A stretch of 34,652 nucleotides of DNA from Segatella cerevisiae (GTDB lineage: Bacteria > Bacteroidota > Bacteroidia > Bacteroidales > Bacteroidaceae). The notes below the pieces were generated by a model. That model was not told where the DNA came from. It saw nothing but the letters and a program-made list of their open reading frames with translations, and ran no database searches. Positions 16,015 to 25,284 of the stretch are shown in pieces. Both the position numbers and the translations under genes were made by a program. The DNA is taken from assembly GCF_024054555.1 (NCBI RefSeq), contig NZ_JAMXLY010000037.1, forward strand, positions 1 to 34,652. Direction: 5' to 3'. Numbering within the stretch: position 1 is the first letter of the stretch; each line of letters starts with the position of its first letter.

Positions 16015-16059
16015 GACATTTCGGTTGAACTTGTCATTCGCAAGGTCAACCGGAATGTC
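16015..16059 (-). terminator. Long hairpin after purT
   Basis: GACATTTCGGTTGAACTTG and CAAGGTCAACCGGAATGTC pair with only two mismatches around a 7-base loop. On the minus strand it starts 18 bases after the purT stop. The tail (TCTATTTATTAT) is only moderately T-rich. Confidence 0.65.
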
Positions 16060-16076
16060 GTTTCACACCCGGAAAA

Positions 16077-17261
16077 TCATTTCTTCATATACGGATCAGT
16101 CCCCAATACTGTTTGGGCGGCATGTTTGGCTTTCTTCCTTAGTGCACTCATGTCATCTCCAAGATCACCATAGCAGAGTGCGACGCCCATACGGCGTCCG
16201 ACATGAGCTTCAGGTTTTCCGAAAATTCGGATGCGGGTACGGTCACTCTTCAAGGCATCGGTCAGATGATAGTCCAGCGGTTTCTTCGATTCGACCGGTG
16301 ACAGAATGACTGCGCTGCAACCGATGTGCTCGAGGTGGATGGCAGGGATAGGCCAGCCCATGATGGCACGCAGGTGCAGTTCGAACTCACTCAGATTAGT
16401 GGAATGACTGAGGGTGACCATGCCGGTATCATGAGGCCGAGGACTTAACTCAGAGAAGACGACTTCACCTTGTTTTGTCAGGAAAAATTCGACACCCCAG
16501 ATGCCGTATCCCGTCAGTGCTGCCGTGACCTTGTCAGCCATGTGTCTGGCTTTCTGAAGGGCTTCCTCGGGAATGTCAATTGCCGGTTGCCAACTCTCCC
16601 GATAATCTCCACCTTTTTGGATATCCTCTATAGGAGGGCAGAAAAGAGTAGGGCCGTTTTTCTGAGTCACCGTGAGGAGGACAAATTCAAGTTGGAAATC
16701 GATCAATTCTTCGATGATCACTTCCCGGATATCTCCGCGTCCTTCCTCCATGGCATCCTTATAGGCAGTTTCCAGTTCCTCCTCATTGTGGACATAACTC
16801 TGACCGTGTCCGGAAGAAGACATCAGGGGTTTGACGACGCAGGGGAATCCGATTTCTTCTGCACCTGTCTTAAATTCCTCATAAGTTTTGGCGTAGACAT
16901 ACTTTGCCGTCCTGACGCCCAGCTCATGGGCAGCAAGATCCCTGATGGCGCGACGGTTCATCGTATAGTTGACTGCACGAGCCGACGGCACGACCTGGAT
17001 GCCCTGTTTTTCGAAGTCAAACAGGCATTCCGTCCGTATGGCTTCTATTTCCGGAACGATGATATCCGGGTGATGCTTTTTTACGGCAGCTTTCAAGGCT
17101 TTACCGTCAAGCATACTGAAGATATCCCGTTCATCAGCGACCTGCATGGCGGGTGCATTGTCATACCTGTCACATGCGATCACATAGAGGCCCGCTCTTT
17201 TGGCGGCAATTGTGAATTCCTTGCCCAGTTCACCTGAGCCTAAAAGCATAATTCGTTTCAT
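16077..17261 (-). CDS. purT: Formate-dependent phosphoribosylglycinamide formyltransferase (GAR transformylase 2)
   Basis: Makes formyl-GAR from GAR, formate and ATP in purine synthesis, independent of folate. The 394-residue protein is an ATP-grasp enzyme. The N-terminal fold opens with [18 protein letters not shown], the ATP-grasp part contains [18 protein letters not shown], and the metal-binding end shows [20 protein letters not shown] and [12 protein letters not shown]. These are standard PurT landmarks. The nearest upstream gene on the strand ends 182 bp away, and no consensus promoter was recognised in that gap. Confidence 0.95.
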   Translation of the reverse strand: MKRIMLLGSGELGKEFTIAAKRAGLYVIACDRYDNAPAMQVADERDIFSMLDGKALKAAVKKHHPDIIVPEIEAIRTECLFDFEKQGIQVVPSARAVNYTMNRRAIRDLAAHELGVRTAKYVYAKTYEEFKTGAEEIGFPCVVKPLMSSSGHGQSYVHNEEELETAYKDAMEEGRGDIREVIIEELIDFQLEFVLLTVTQKNGPTLFCPPIEDIQKGGDYRESWQPAIDIPEEALQKARHMADKVTAALTGYGIWGVEFFLTKQGEVVFSELSPRPHDTGMVTLSHSTNLSEFELHLRAIMGWPIPAIHLEHIGCSAVILSPVESKKPLDYHLTDALKSDRTRIRIFGKPEAHVGRRMGVALCYGDLGDDMSALRKKAKHAAQTVLGTDPYMKK

Positions 17262-17443
17262 TGCATATATAGAGATGGATAAATCCGTTGATGGGTTATT
17301 GAGTGTTGAAGATTCTTGGAAATGGTTCTGTTATAAGCTCTTTCTGTCTGGTATGGGTAGGGGGGTAATTCTTGTTGCTCTCAGAAATATGCGGTCATAC
17401 TGACTTGTCAGTTCTCGGACAATAACATCTTCTGAATGGCCGA

Positions 17444-17755
17444 TTATTCCGTCTTTCCCATAATGAGTGGTTTCAAGACCTGTTGCCATTCCGGAGTGAT
17501 GGCGAGCCTGCGAAGGTCTTTCTCGATGATGCTCATCATCACTTCCGAATTGATACTGCGGTGATAGGCAAGATCATCAAGAGGGTGGACTTCTGTGCCG
17601 AACAACCCGTAATACTCCCTCAAGAGGACTTCATCAGGTACAGGCAGCAACTGCAGAAGGTGCTTGAAATAATGCTCCTGCTGCTCTGTGAAGAGGTCCG
17701 GGGATTGCCCGAGCCTGATCAGAATGTCCTGTAATTCCTTAGAGAACTTGTCCAT
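17444..17755 (-). CDS. Small protein with a sigma-region-4-like C-terminal half
   Basis: Not assigned to a named family. The 103-residue acidic protein is helical. Its second half (LLREYYGLFGTEVHPLDDLA, then NSEVMMSIIEKDLRRLA) has the spacing of sigma-70 region 4 (L-x-x-Y-Y-G-L ... L-x-x-L-A ... V-x-x-I-x-x-x-x-L-R-R-L). No region 2 is present, so it is not a complete sigma factor. It begins inside the rfbB 3' end (17-bp overlap), which indicates cotranscription with rfbB. A role in transcription is only suggested by the resemblance; it may have lost DNA binding. Confidence 0.65.
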   Translation of the reverse strand: MDKFSKELQDILIRLGQSPDLFTEQQEHYFKHLLQLLPVPDEVLLREYYGLFGTEVHPLDDLAYHRSINSEVMMSIIEKDLRRLAITPEWQQVLKPLIMGKTE

Positions 17756-18902
17756 GTCTGTTCTTGCCGTACATGATATCGTAATATTTCTGGTAATCGC
17801 CGGAGGTGACCTCTTCTATCCATTTCTGGTTGTCCAGGTTCCATTCGATCGTCTTCTTGATACCATCGGCGAATTTTGTCTCAGGATACCACCCGAGTTC
17901 TGCTTTTGCTTTAGAAGGGTCGATGGCATAGCGCTGGTCATGCCCGAGGCGGTCAGCAACGTGTTCGATCAAGTCATCGTTGATCCAATCGATATTGTCG
18001 GCACCAAACTGTTTCCTGGCTGACTCGTGAAGAATATGACGCAGTGAAGGTTTGGCAGCCATCAAGTCATGGATCGTCTTGATAATGAGTTTGACAATAT
18101 CAATATTTTTCATCTCATTGTGTCCGCCGATATTGTAGGCCTGTCCGTCACGGCCGTTCCTGACAACGAGGTCGATAGCTTTGCAATGGTCGTCTACATA
18201 TAACCAGTCACGGACATTCAGGCCTTCACCATAGACCGGGAGTTTTTTGCCTTCCAGCACATTGTTGATCATCAGGGGGATCAGTTTCTCAGGAAACTGG
18301 TACGGTCCGTAGTTGTTGGAACAGCGGGTGATGGTGCAGGGCATGTGGAAAGTGTCGTGATAAGCCCGGACGACAAAGTCAGCACTGGCCTTGCTGGCAG
18401 AGTAAGGACTGTGAGGTCCCAGTGGCGTCTGTTCCGTGAAATATCCCGTAGCACCGAGAGATCCATACACCTCGTCAGTGGAGACCTGATGGAAACGTTT
18501 TCCTGCTTTCCACGTCGGATAACCTTTGTCATCCTTTCCTGTCACCCAAGCTTTCCTGGCTGATTCCATCAGATTCTGGCATCCCAGAATATTGACGTTA
18601 AGAAAGAGTTGTGGGTTTTCGATCGAACGGTCGACATGACTTTCTGCGGCAAAGTTGATGACGTAGTCAATGTCATTCTCAGTAAATAACTTGTTGGTCA
18701 GGACGGGATCACAGATATTACCCTTCACGAAGAAACACCGTTTGTTGTCAATATCGTCTTTAATTGTACCGAGGTTACCTGCGTAAGTCAGGGCATCGAG
18801 GATAATGATCTTGATTTCATCATCTTTGTATTTCTTCAACAGGTACTTGATAAAATTAGACCCGATGAAACCTGCAGCTCCTGTAACTAAATAAGTTTTC
18901 AT
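17739..18902 (-). CDS. rfbB: dTDP-glucose 4,6-dehydratase
   Basis: Converts dTDP-glucose to dTDP-4-keto-6-deoxyglucose, the first committed step toward dTDP-rhamnose and related surface sugars. It is a short-chain dehydrogenase fold with NAD-binding GAAGFIGSN at residues 7-15. VDRSIENP, the catalytic STDEVYG and the YSASKAS Tyr/Lys pair are present. The start is taken at 18902 (MKTYLVTGAAGF, 387 residues); an in-frame ATG 24 bases earlier would add eight atypical residues. It lies 52 bp after the phosphoesterase gene on the same strand. The usual partners rfbA, rfbC and rfbD are not in the window. Confidence 0.94.
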   Translation of the reverse strand: MKTYLVTGAAGFIGSNFIKYLLKKYKDDEIKIIILDALTYAGNLGTIKDDIDNKRCFFVKGNICDPVLTNKLFTENDIDYVINFAAESHVDRSIENPQLFLNVNILGCQNLMESARKAWVTGKDDKGYPTWKAGKRFHQVSTDEVYGSLGATGYFTEQTPLGPHSPYSASKASADFVVRAYHDTFHMPCTITRCSNNYGPYQFPEKLIPLMINNVLEGKKLPVYGEGLNVRDWLYVDDHCKAIDLVVRNGRDGQAYNIGGHNEMKNIDIVKLIIKTIHDLMAAKPSLRHILHESARKQFGADNIDWINDDLIEHVADRLGHDQRYAIDPSKAKAELGWYPETKFADGIKKTIEWNLDNQKWIEEVTSGDYQKYYDIMYGKNRHGQVL

Positions 18903-18954
18903 ATTATTATGTTTTAGTTTTATCACTGTTATATATTAAGGATGAACAATTGAT

Positions 18955-19464
18955 TTATAGTCTGCTATGATTTTCTCCCAAGGTGATCACCTCGCAATCC
19001 GTAAATTTACTGCCCTCGATGGTCAGTCTGACCATTGTCCGTTCTTTTTGCCAACCGGTAGTTCCGGCAGCCCCCGGATTGATATGAAGGAGGCGGAGTG
19101 TTTTGTCGTATTTAATTTTCAGGATATGGGAGTGTCCGTCGATGAAGAGTTGGGGCGGGCTGGCAAAGAGTGTCCCTCTGATGCTTTTGTCATAATTCCC
19201 GGGATAGCCGCCGATGTGCTTGATAAGAACATCCACGTCTTCGCATTTGAACCGGAGGATCTTGGGATATCTCAGTCGGAGTTCGTTGCCGTCACAGTTT
19301 CCGTAGACAGCGCGGAATACCGGTTTCATGGCTTCGAATTTATCAGCGAGTTCTACAGAGCCGATATCTCCGGCATGCCAAATCTCATCGCAGTCACCGA
19401 AATATTTCTCATACCGGTCATCCCAATAACTGTGGGTGTCACTGATGATTCCGATTTTCTTCAT
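18955..19464 (-). CDS. YfcE/MJ0936-type metallophosphoesterase
   Basis: A 169-residue calcineurin-like phosphoesterase. Metal-binding motifs are visible in order: GIISDTHSY (D-x-H), WHAGDIGS (G-D), YGNCDGNE (G-N-C-D), and the C-terminal GHSH with LHINPGA. The family hydrolyses phosphodiesters in vitro; the natural substrate is unknown. The start is set at ATG 19464 (MKKIGIISDTHSY); a TTG two codons upstream overlaps the preceding stop and is less likely. The stop of the kinase-like gene lies 3 bases before, so translation may be coupled. Confidence 0.88.
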   Translation of the reverse strand: MKKIGIISDTHSYWDDRYEKYFGDCDEIWHAGDIGSVELADKFEAMKPVFRAVYGNCDGNELRLRYPKILRFKCEDVDVLIKHIGGYPGNYDKSIRGTLFASPPQLFIDGHSHILKIKYDKTLRLLHINPGAAGTTGWQKERTMVRLTIEGSKFTDCEVITLGENHSRL

Positions 19465-19466
19465 AG

Positions 19467-20108
19467 TCAACAGATCTTATCCGGTTCATCTTCTTTTCTG
19501 TCCAACTTCTGTCGGATGAATTCTCCTATAAAGTCAGCTGTAGCTTTTATGCCTAGAATGGAGGAATTGATGCACAGGTCATAACTTGTGCTGTGTCCCC
19601 ATTTCTTCCCGGTATAGAAGTCGTAATAGTTTGCCCTTTCACGCTCCTCTTCCTTGATATATTTGCGGGCGGCATCCGCCTTGATGTCCATCCGCTTGCA
19701 GACCCGCTTGATCCGGGCTTCGAGATAAGCGGTGATGAAGACATTGACGGTATTCTTGTGGTCTCTCAGAAGGTAATCGGCAGTCCTGCCGACAAAGACA
19801 CAACTTCCCTTTTCCGCGGCTTTGCGGATGACATCACTTTGAAACCGGTATACGTCTTCCTGAGGATTAGTCGTATTGCCCCCACTGATGAAAGGCATTT
19901 GAAAATGGAGCAGGTTCCCGAAGATTCCTTTATGCTCGTCATTCTCTTCAAAATATTTCTCGCACAGTCCGCTTTCCTTTGCGGCCAGATTGAGAATCTC
20001 CTTATCGTAAAAAGTGCAGTGAAACTGATTGGAGAGGATCTTAGCGATAGTCCTTCCGCCACTTCCGATCTGTCTTCCAACGTTGATGATTATCTTTTCG
20101 TCATCCAT
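19467..20108 (-). CDS. Cytidylate-kinase-like protein
   Basis: A 213-residue P-loop protein of the Cytidylate_kin2 type. The N-terminal IINVGRQIGSGGRTIAKIL is a phosphate-binding loop lacking the classic G-K-S/T lysine-serine pair in its usual spacing, as is normal for this family. DKEILNLAAKESG and VFVGRTADYLL follow, with the arginine-rich lid ARIKRVCKRM. Substrate is not established for the family; it is not the canonical Cmk. It starts 38 bp after the MATE transporter stop, within a run of minus-strand genes, and is coupled to the phosphoesterase. Confidence 0.85.
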   Translation of the reverse strand: MDDEKIIINVGRQIGSGGRTIAKILSNQFHCTFYDKEILNLAAKESGLCEKYFEENDEHKGIFGNLLHFQMPFISGGNTTNPQEDVYRFQSDVIRKAAEKGSCVFVGRTADYLLRDHKNTVNVFITAYLEARIKRVCKRMDIKADAARKYIKEEERERANYYDFYTGKKWGHSTSYDLCINSSILGIKATADFIGEFIRQKLDRKEDEPDKIC

Positions 20109-20146
20109 AAATTCTATATTAATAAATTTCTTTCATGATACTTCTC

Positions 20147-21556
20147 TCATTTCTCCTTAGATGTCCCGTTATCAGAAACTACTTGGGCAGTAGCCCCGGC
20201 AGTTCTGCGATATTTGCGGATTTGGTATATGAGGACAGATGCAGCTGAAATAGATGCGATGAGGTCTGCAGAAGGAAGAGCAAACCAGACACCATCCAAA
20301 CCGAAATATTTAGGCAGGATAAGCAGTAGTGGCAGCAAATACAACAGTTGTCGGGACATGGAAAGGAATATGCTGATTTTCACTTTCCCCAGACATTGGA
20401 AAAAGTTACTGGTGACCATTTGAAATCCGATGATCGGGAACATCAACTGATTGATTCTGATACCCTTTGAAGCCATTCTGATGAGCGTCGGGTCAGTAGA
20501 GAACATCCGGGCACAGTACTGTGGGAGGAATTCGCCTATTAACCAGCCTGTGCACATGACCCCGGTAGCACCGTAAATGGCATATCTCAGGACCCTGAAC
20601 AACCTGTCATGGAGTTGGGCACCATAGTTGTAAGCTGCAATAGGCTGCATGCCCATATTGAGTCCAAAGACGATCATGAGGAAGACGGTAGAGATACTGT
20701 TCGCAATACCATAAGAACCAACGGCAAAGTCACCACCGTAACGTTCGAGTTGATTGTTCATGAAAATGACAATGATGCACGCACAGGTATTCATGAGGAA
20801 AGGCGATATGCCGATACTGAGGATCAGTTTGACCAGTTTCCCTTCCAGTTTGTATATTCCTTTTTTAAGGTGCAGGAGTTCTCTCTTTCTGGACAAGAGC
20901 CGCATCTGCCATACCAGTGAAATGGACATGGATATCAATGTGGCACAGGCTGCTCCCCGTATTCCAAAATGTAGCCACCAGATAAAGAGCATATCCAAAA
21001 AAATATTCATGCCTACTGTAAGCATGGTGGCGAACATGGCCTGTTTCGGTTTGCTGGCTGCACGCAGGACGGCATTCATGCCATAATACATCTGTGAAGC
21101 GGCATTGCCGATGAGAATGATCTGCATGAAACTCCTGGCGTAGGGGAGGGTAGCGTTACTGGCGCCGAAGAAGCGCAGACAGGGATTGAGGAATATCAGG
21201 CAGATTGCGCTGACGCTCAAACCGATGATTAAATTGAGGATAACAGTGTTTCCTAACAACTTTTCTGCGGTATGATAGTCTTTCTGACCGAGTTTGATGG
21301 AAATAGATGTCGAAGCACCTATTCCGACTGCAGCTCCAAAAGCTGTAGTAAGGTTCATGAAAGGAAGGGTGATTGCGAGTCCGGAAATAGCTAAAGGTCC
21401 TACGACTTGACCGATAAAAATACGGTCGATGATGTTATAGAGCGAAGAGGCTACCATGGCAATGATTCCCGGCAAGGCGTATTGCAATAGCAATCTTCCT
21501 ATGGGGCGTGTTCCTAATTCCAGTGTAGCTTTCTTGTTGTCGTAGTTCTTTTCCAT
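20147..21556 (-). CDS. MATE-family efflux transporter
   Basis: A multidrug/toxin extrusion type exporter, probably driven by sodium or proton flow. The 469-residue protein has about 12 membrane segments in two repeats. The first repeat contains LLLQYALPGIIAMVASSLYNIIDRIFIGQ, cited here only by its position (about residues 19-47), and GPLAISGLAITLPFM. The start is taken at ATG 21556 (MEKNYDNKKATLELGTRPIG); the in-frame extension upstream to 21610 is polar and not family-like. Substrate cannot be predicted. It heads the minus-strand run towards rfbB, with a -7 box further upstream. Confidence 0.9.
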   Translation of the reverse strand: MEKNYDNKKATLELGTRPIGRLLLQYALPGIIAMVASSLYNIIDRIFIGQVVGPLAISGLAITLPFMNLTTAFGAAVGIGASTSISIKLGQKDYHTAEKLLGNTVILNLIIGLSVSAICLIFLNPCLRFFGASNATLPYARSFMQIILIGNAASQMYYGMNAVLRAASKPKQAMFATMLTVGMNIFLDMLFIWWLHFGIRGAACATLISMSISLVWQMRLLSRKRELLHLKKGIYKLEGKLVKLILSIGISPFLMNTCACIIVIFMNNQLERYGGDFAVGSYGIANSISTVFLMIVFGLNMGMQPIAAYNYGAQLHDRLFRVLRYAIYGATGVMCTGWLIGEFLPQYCARMFSTDPTLIRMASKGIRINQLMFPIIGFQMVTSNFFQCLGKVKISIFLSMSRQLLYLLPLLLILPKYFGLDGVWFALPSADLIASISAASVLIYQIRKYRRTAGATAQVVSDNGTSKEK

Positions 21557-21730
21557 TTCTGTTTTCTTTATATTGTATTGCAGCAGTCGGACTATCATCG
21601 AAATAGTCATTCCCTAGACTGTCCGAGAGCCTTGTATTAATTAATGAATGTAATCGTCTTTTCTTCTAAAAATTGTCAATAAGGTAGACCTTTACACTCT
21701 TGTTATCCATCTGTTTTTATCATACGTGTG

Positions 21731-21738
21731 CAAAGGTA
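21731..21738 (-). promoter_or_regulatory. -7 box of the MATE-kinase-phosphoesterase-rfbB run
   Basis: TACCTTTG on the minus strand fits TAnnTTTG; the -33 TTG is not clear. The leader to the ATG at 21556 would be about 170 bases. The rest of the 455-bp gap up to 22012 holds the subtilase promoter and nothing else I recognise. Confidence 0.45.
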
Positions 21739-21951
21739 CTAAATTTTTGTGAAACGGATTGATTAAGGCCATGAATTTAAAGGATATCCCATTGATTTTG
21801 AGTGGAAAAAGTACTATGGAATAAGTTTGACCGTTTATTTGAATCATCTTGTTTTCAAATCATGAAAACCACTGGAAAAGGAGTTAGTTTTCGAAATGGA
21901 CTTCAACTTCCTCTTTTTAAGTTATACCAGCATTAAAAAGAGTGTATTATT

Positions 21952-21982
21952 TTGGTGATTTGCAGTATTTATGCTATTTTTG
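21952..21982 (+). promoter_or_regulatory. Promoter of the subtilase-xseAB unit
   Basis: TTG (21952-21954), 20 bases, TATTTTTG (21975-21982): a full Bacteroidetes consensus about 29 bases before the ATG at 22012. Confidence 0.72.
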
Positions 21983-22011
21983 TACTCCACTAAGCAATCA
22001 TTTCGAGGATC

Positions 22012-23421
22012 ATGAAAAGATATCTGTTTTTGCTCTTATTATTGGATTTTGCCTTTTTTCATTTAATGGCGAGTCCTCTTAGACTGTCCAAGGTAGGCTA
22101 TCCCGGGGGCAAGACATATCTTTATCGCCTTTATCTGACAGATAAATGCCATTCTTCTTATTCACTGACTCATCCTGAAGTCTATCTTTCAAAACGGTCT
22201 TTAGAGCGCCGTGCCAGGCAGCATCTTACTGTAGACAGTACGGATCTTCCCGTTTCTCCGGTTTATCTAGCTGCACTTCACGGGTGTGGCATAGAGGTCG
22301 TCGGGAAGAGCAAATGGAACAATACAGTTCTGATTCGAGTACATTCCCAGAAAACCCTGAAGTTGATCAGCAATCTGCCGTTTATACGGAAAGAGAAGAA
22401 AGTCTTCACCTCCCCGGATTCTCTCACGATTCGACTCCGCTCAGGATTCCAGAAAGAATTCAACAGTTGGGAGACCGATACAAAAGATGAATACGGGGCG
22501 ACACAGTCACAGGTGGAAAATCTGAAAGGCATTCAACTCCATCATGCCGGTTTCCGCGGAAAAAGTGAGTTGATCGGTGTCATTGACGGAGGATATATGA
22601 ATGTGGATAAGATCCCTGCTTTTAGCAATATCCATATCGTAGGGATGGCAGACTTCGTGATTCCGAGGTCCCAGAATCTTTTTAAGGAAATAGAGCACGG
22701 TACGATGGTCCTTTCCGCTATGGCCGTAAACATCCCCCATTATTATATAGGTACGGCTCCAGAAGCTTCTTATCTCCTGCTTCGTTCAGAGGATTCTCAG
22801 ACTGAAAGTCAGGCTGAGGAGGATTATTGGGCTCAGGCAGCTGAATATGCAGATTCTGTCGGTGTAGATGTCATCAACGGCTCTTTGGGGTATCATGATT
22901 TTGATGATTCTACCCAGAACTACAGGTATGCTGATCAGGATGGGGAAACGGCCCTCATCTCACGTACGGCTTCTATGCTTGCAGGTAAAGGGATTATCTT
23001 GGTCAATAGCGCCGGGAACGACGGTATGGGCACTTGGAAGAGAATCAGTTTCCCGGCTGATGCCCGTGATATCCTTACAGTAGGTGCAATTAACCCTAGT
23101 GGTGTCAATGCCCCTTTCAGTTCGATAGGACCTACGGCCGACGGGAGAATCAAACCTGACGTGATGGCTTTCGGGAGTCCTACGGAGGTCGTTACAGGAC
23201 ATGGGGCAATTCTCAATGATATGGGGACGTCTTTCGCTTCTCCGCTTATAGCTGGCATGGTGGCGTGTCTCTGGCAGGCTCTGCCGGGTAAAACGGCTTT
23301 GCAAATCATAGACTTGGTCAAGAGGAGTTCGGACCGCTATACTCATCCTGACAATGTCTTCGGCTATGGGGTACCGGACTTCTGGAAAGCTTACCAACTG
23401 GGTAAGGGAAAACCTCAATGA
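22012..23421 (+). CDS. Secreted S8-family (subtilisin-like) serine protease
   Basis: A 469-residue protein with a signal peptide (MKRYLFLLLLLDFAFFHLMA) and an N-terminal propeptide-like part containing LSKRSLERRARQ. The peptidase S8 domain covers about 170-465. The catalytic triad is visible as D192 in GVIDGGY, H229 in EHGTMV and S407 in GTSFASPLIAG; N335 in NSAGND forms the oxyanion hole. All are intact, so it should be active outside the cytoplasm. There is no C-terminal sorting domain, unlike many type IX substrates; it may be periplasmic or a lipid-free exported enzyme. It is followed 73 bp later by xseA. Confidence 0.9.
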   Translation: MKRYLFLLLLLDFAFFHLMASPLRLSKVGYPGGKTYLYRLYLTDKCHSSYSLTHPEVYLSKRSLERRARQHLTVDSTDLPVSPVYLAALHGCGIEVVGKSKWNNTVLIRVHSQKTLKLISNLPFIRKEKKVFTSPDSLTIRLRSGFQKEFNSWETDTKDEYGATQSQVENLKGIQLHHAGFRGKSELIGVIDGGYMNVDKIPAFSNIHIVGMADFVIPRSQNLFKEIEHGTMVLSAMAVNIPHYYIGTAPEASYLLLRSEDSQTESQAEEDYWAQAAEYADSVGVDVINGSLGYHDFDDSTQNYRYADQDGETALISRTASMLAGKGIILVNSAGNDGMGTWKRISFPADARDILTVGAINPSGVNAPFSSIGPTADGRIKPDVMAFGSPTEVVTGHGAILNDMGTSFASPLIAGMVACLWQALPGKTALQIIDLVKRSSDRYTHPDNVFGYGVPDFWKAYQLGKGKPQ

Positions 23422-23494
23422 ATCTTCAAACCAATGGAGAAACTCACAGAAGACACAAACTGGCCTTTTTCTCCTGACATCTAAAAACGAAACA

Positions 23495-24790
23495 ATGCAG
23501 AAACCTTTGACATTATATGAACTCAATTGTCTGGTCCGGGATCTCATAGACTTGAAGATGCGGGATTCTTACTGGGTGCAGGCTGAATTGTCCCAGGTCA
23601 GGGAGGTCAGCCATAATTGCTATATGGAACTGATCCAAAAAGATAAGGCCTCGAATACACCTATCGCCCGCGCTGCTGCAAAATGCTGGCGCTCTACATG
23701 GTTGTTGCTTGGACCGGCTTTTGAGCGGATCACAGGACAAACTCTGCATGCCGGGATGAAAGTGCTCTTGCAAGTCAAGGCGCAGTTTCATGAAAATTAT
23801 GGTTTCTCGTGGATAGTGGAAGACATTGACCCTGATTATACGCTTGGGGATATGGCAAGGAAGCGCCAGGAGATCATCCGGCAACTGAAGGAGGAAGGGG
23901 TGCTGGAACTTCAGAAGGAATTGCAGTTGTCTCTTTTTGCACAGCGTATAGCGGTCATTTCCAGCGGTGGTGCTGCGGGCTATGGCGATTTCTGTCACCA
24001 ACTGTCAGATAATGCCTTTGGCTTCTGGTTTGAAACAGAGTTGTTTCAGGCTACCATGCAGGGCGAAGGCGTGGAAAAGAGTATCATTCAGGCTTTGAAT
24101 GCCATATTCGTGCGCCAGGATGCTTTTGATGCCGTGGTCATCATTCGTGGTGGCGGTGCAACAAGTGACCTCTCAGGTTTTGATACTTTGGAGTTGGCAG
24201 AAAATGTAGCCAATTTCCCTTTGCCTGTCATCACAGGGATCGGACACGATAGGGACGAAAGTGTTCTGGACATCGTCTCTTATGCCCGGGTAAAGACACC
24301 TACGGCGGCAGCAGATTTTCTGGTCGATCATCTGCAAGAGACCTATAACAGGATAGAGGAAGCGAGTGAAAGAATAACGGATCTGGTCCAGCGCCAGTTG
24401 CAGATGGAGAAGTTGAGGCTCAACCGATTGTCAGAACAGATTCCTTCCTTGTTCTTGGTGGTCAAAACCAAACAGGAAAGTCGGTTGGACCGTTTCCGCC
24501 TGCGCCTTTTGACGGCTTCAAGACAATTATCCGATAGGGAGAAGCAGCGTGTCGATAACTGTGCCCAACGCCTGCCTGAGATCCTCTTGCGGAAAATAGA
24601 AAGGGAGCAGCACCGGCTTCAACTCCTTGACCAAAGAATAAGTTCGGCAGACCCTCAACAACTTCTTCGACGCGGATACAGTATTACCCTCTATCATGGG
24701 AAAAGTGTCCGGGATGCGGCAGGTCTGAAGAGTGGGGACGAACTGGAGACGAGGTTGTCCAAAGGTGTCGTCAAGTCTATCGTAAAATGA
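23495..24790 (+). CDS. xseA: Exodeoxyribonuclease VII large subunit
   Basis: Catalytic subunit of the ATP-independent single-strand exonuclease VII. An N-terminal OB-fold (about 5-105; SYWVQAELSQVRE) is followed by the nuclease domain with IAVISSGGAAGYGDF, VIIRGGGATSDLSGFD and GIGHDRDESVLD. A long charged coiled coil (about 275-385) binds the small subunits, and the C-terminal end has RGYSITLYHGK. The start is ATG 23495 (MQKPLTLYEL, 431 residues); the open frame extends upstream into the subtilase gene but is not family-like. It is paired with xseB 50 bp downstream. Confidence 0.94.
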   Translation: MQKPLTLYELNCLVRDLIDLKMRDSYWVQAELSQVREVSHNCYMELIQKDKASNTPIARAAAKCWRSTWLLLGPAFERITGQTLHAGMKVLLQVKAQFHENYGFSWIVEDIDPDYTLGDMARKRQEIIRQLKEEGVLELQKELQLSLFAQRIAVISSGGAAGYGDFCHQLSDNAFGFWFETELFQATMQGEGVEKSIIQALNAIFVRQDAFDAVVIIRGGGATSDLSGFDTLELAENVANFPLPVITGIGHDRDESVLDIVSYARVKTPTAAADFLVDHLQETYNRIEEASERITDLVQRQLQMEKLRLNRLSEQIPSLFLVVKTKQESRLDRFRLRLLTASRQLSDREKQRVDNCAQRLPEILLRKIEREQHRLQLLDQRISSADPQQLLRRGYSITLYHGKSVRDAAGLKSGDELETRLSKGVVKSIVK

Positions 24791-24840
24791 ACTTGGGTTT
24801 CTTGTTTTTCTAATTCGGTTTTTAAATTACAGATTTTATC

Positions 24841-25041
24841 ATGGCAAAAAAAGAAACGACTATAAAGTATGAAGAGGCAGTCCGCCAGTTGGAGGAAATC
24901 GTCAATAAGATGGAAAATGATGAATTGGATATCGATTCGCTGACAGACCAACTTGAAAAGGCTAGAAAACTCATTAAGTTGTGTAAGGACAAATTGACCA
25001 AGACTGATAAAGATATCCATCAGATCCTGGATGAAGACTGA
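24841..25041 (+). CDS. xseB: Exodeoxyribonuclease VII small subunit
   Basis: A 66-residue helical protein that binds the coiled coil of XseA to form exonuclease VII. The landmark YEEAVRQLEEIVNKMEN followed by LTDQLEKARKLIKLCKDKL matches XseB (family motif E-x-x-x-x-L-E-x-I-V-x-x-L-E). It begins MAKKETTIKYEEA and lies right after xseA. Confidence 0.93.
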   Translation: MAKKETTIKYEEAVRQLEEIVNKMENDELDIDSLTDQLEKARKLIKLCKDKLTKTDKDIHQILDED

Positions 25042-25078
25042 TAGCTGGATCTCAAAACTTATCCGTGAGTTTAGAAAC

Positions 25079-25099
25079 AGAGCAGACGGCAGTTGCTCT
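25079..25099 (+). terminator. Possible weak terminator after xseB
   Basis: AGAGCA and TGCTCT pair around a 9-base loop that can add two more pairs; TTGTG follows. The stem is short and the T-tract poor, so confidence is low. Confidence 0.3.
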
Positions 25100-25214
25100 T
25101 TGTGAGATGAAGAATCAATCGTTCTCCTCCTGATTCATAACGGGTTATTGGCAAAAACAGACCTGTTACAATCTGTATATTCCGGGGAAATTTTATGGAT
25201 TCTTTTCTAAATAG

Positions 25215-25245
25215 TTGCAAATTATTAAAGATTTTCGTACTTTTG
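25215..25245 (+). promoter_or_regulatory. Promoter of ilvE
   Basis: TTG (25215-25217), 20 bases, TACTTTTG (25238-25245): a perfect consensus, 39 bases before the ATG at 25285. Confidence 0.75.
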
Positions 25246-25284
25246 CAATAAACTATAACATAGAACGTTTAAATCAGTGTGATT

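Noticed and set aside
16470..17237. 255-residue plus-strand frame
   Set aside because: It is the antisense shadow of purT, whose frame is unambiguous.
18967..19584. 205-residue plus-strand frame
   Set aside because: Antisense shadow of the phosphoesterase and kinase-like genes, both with intact motifs.
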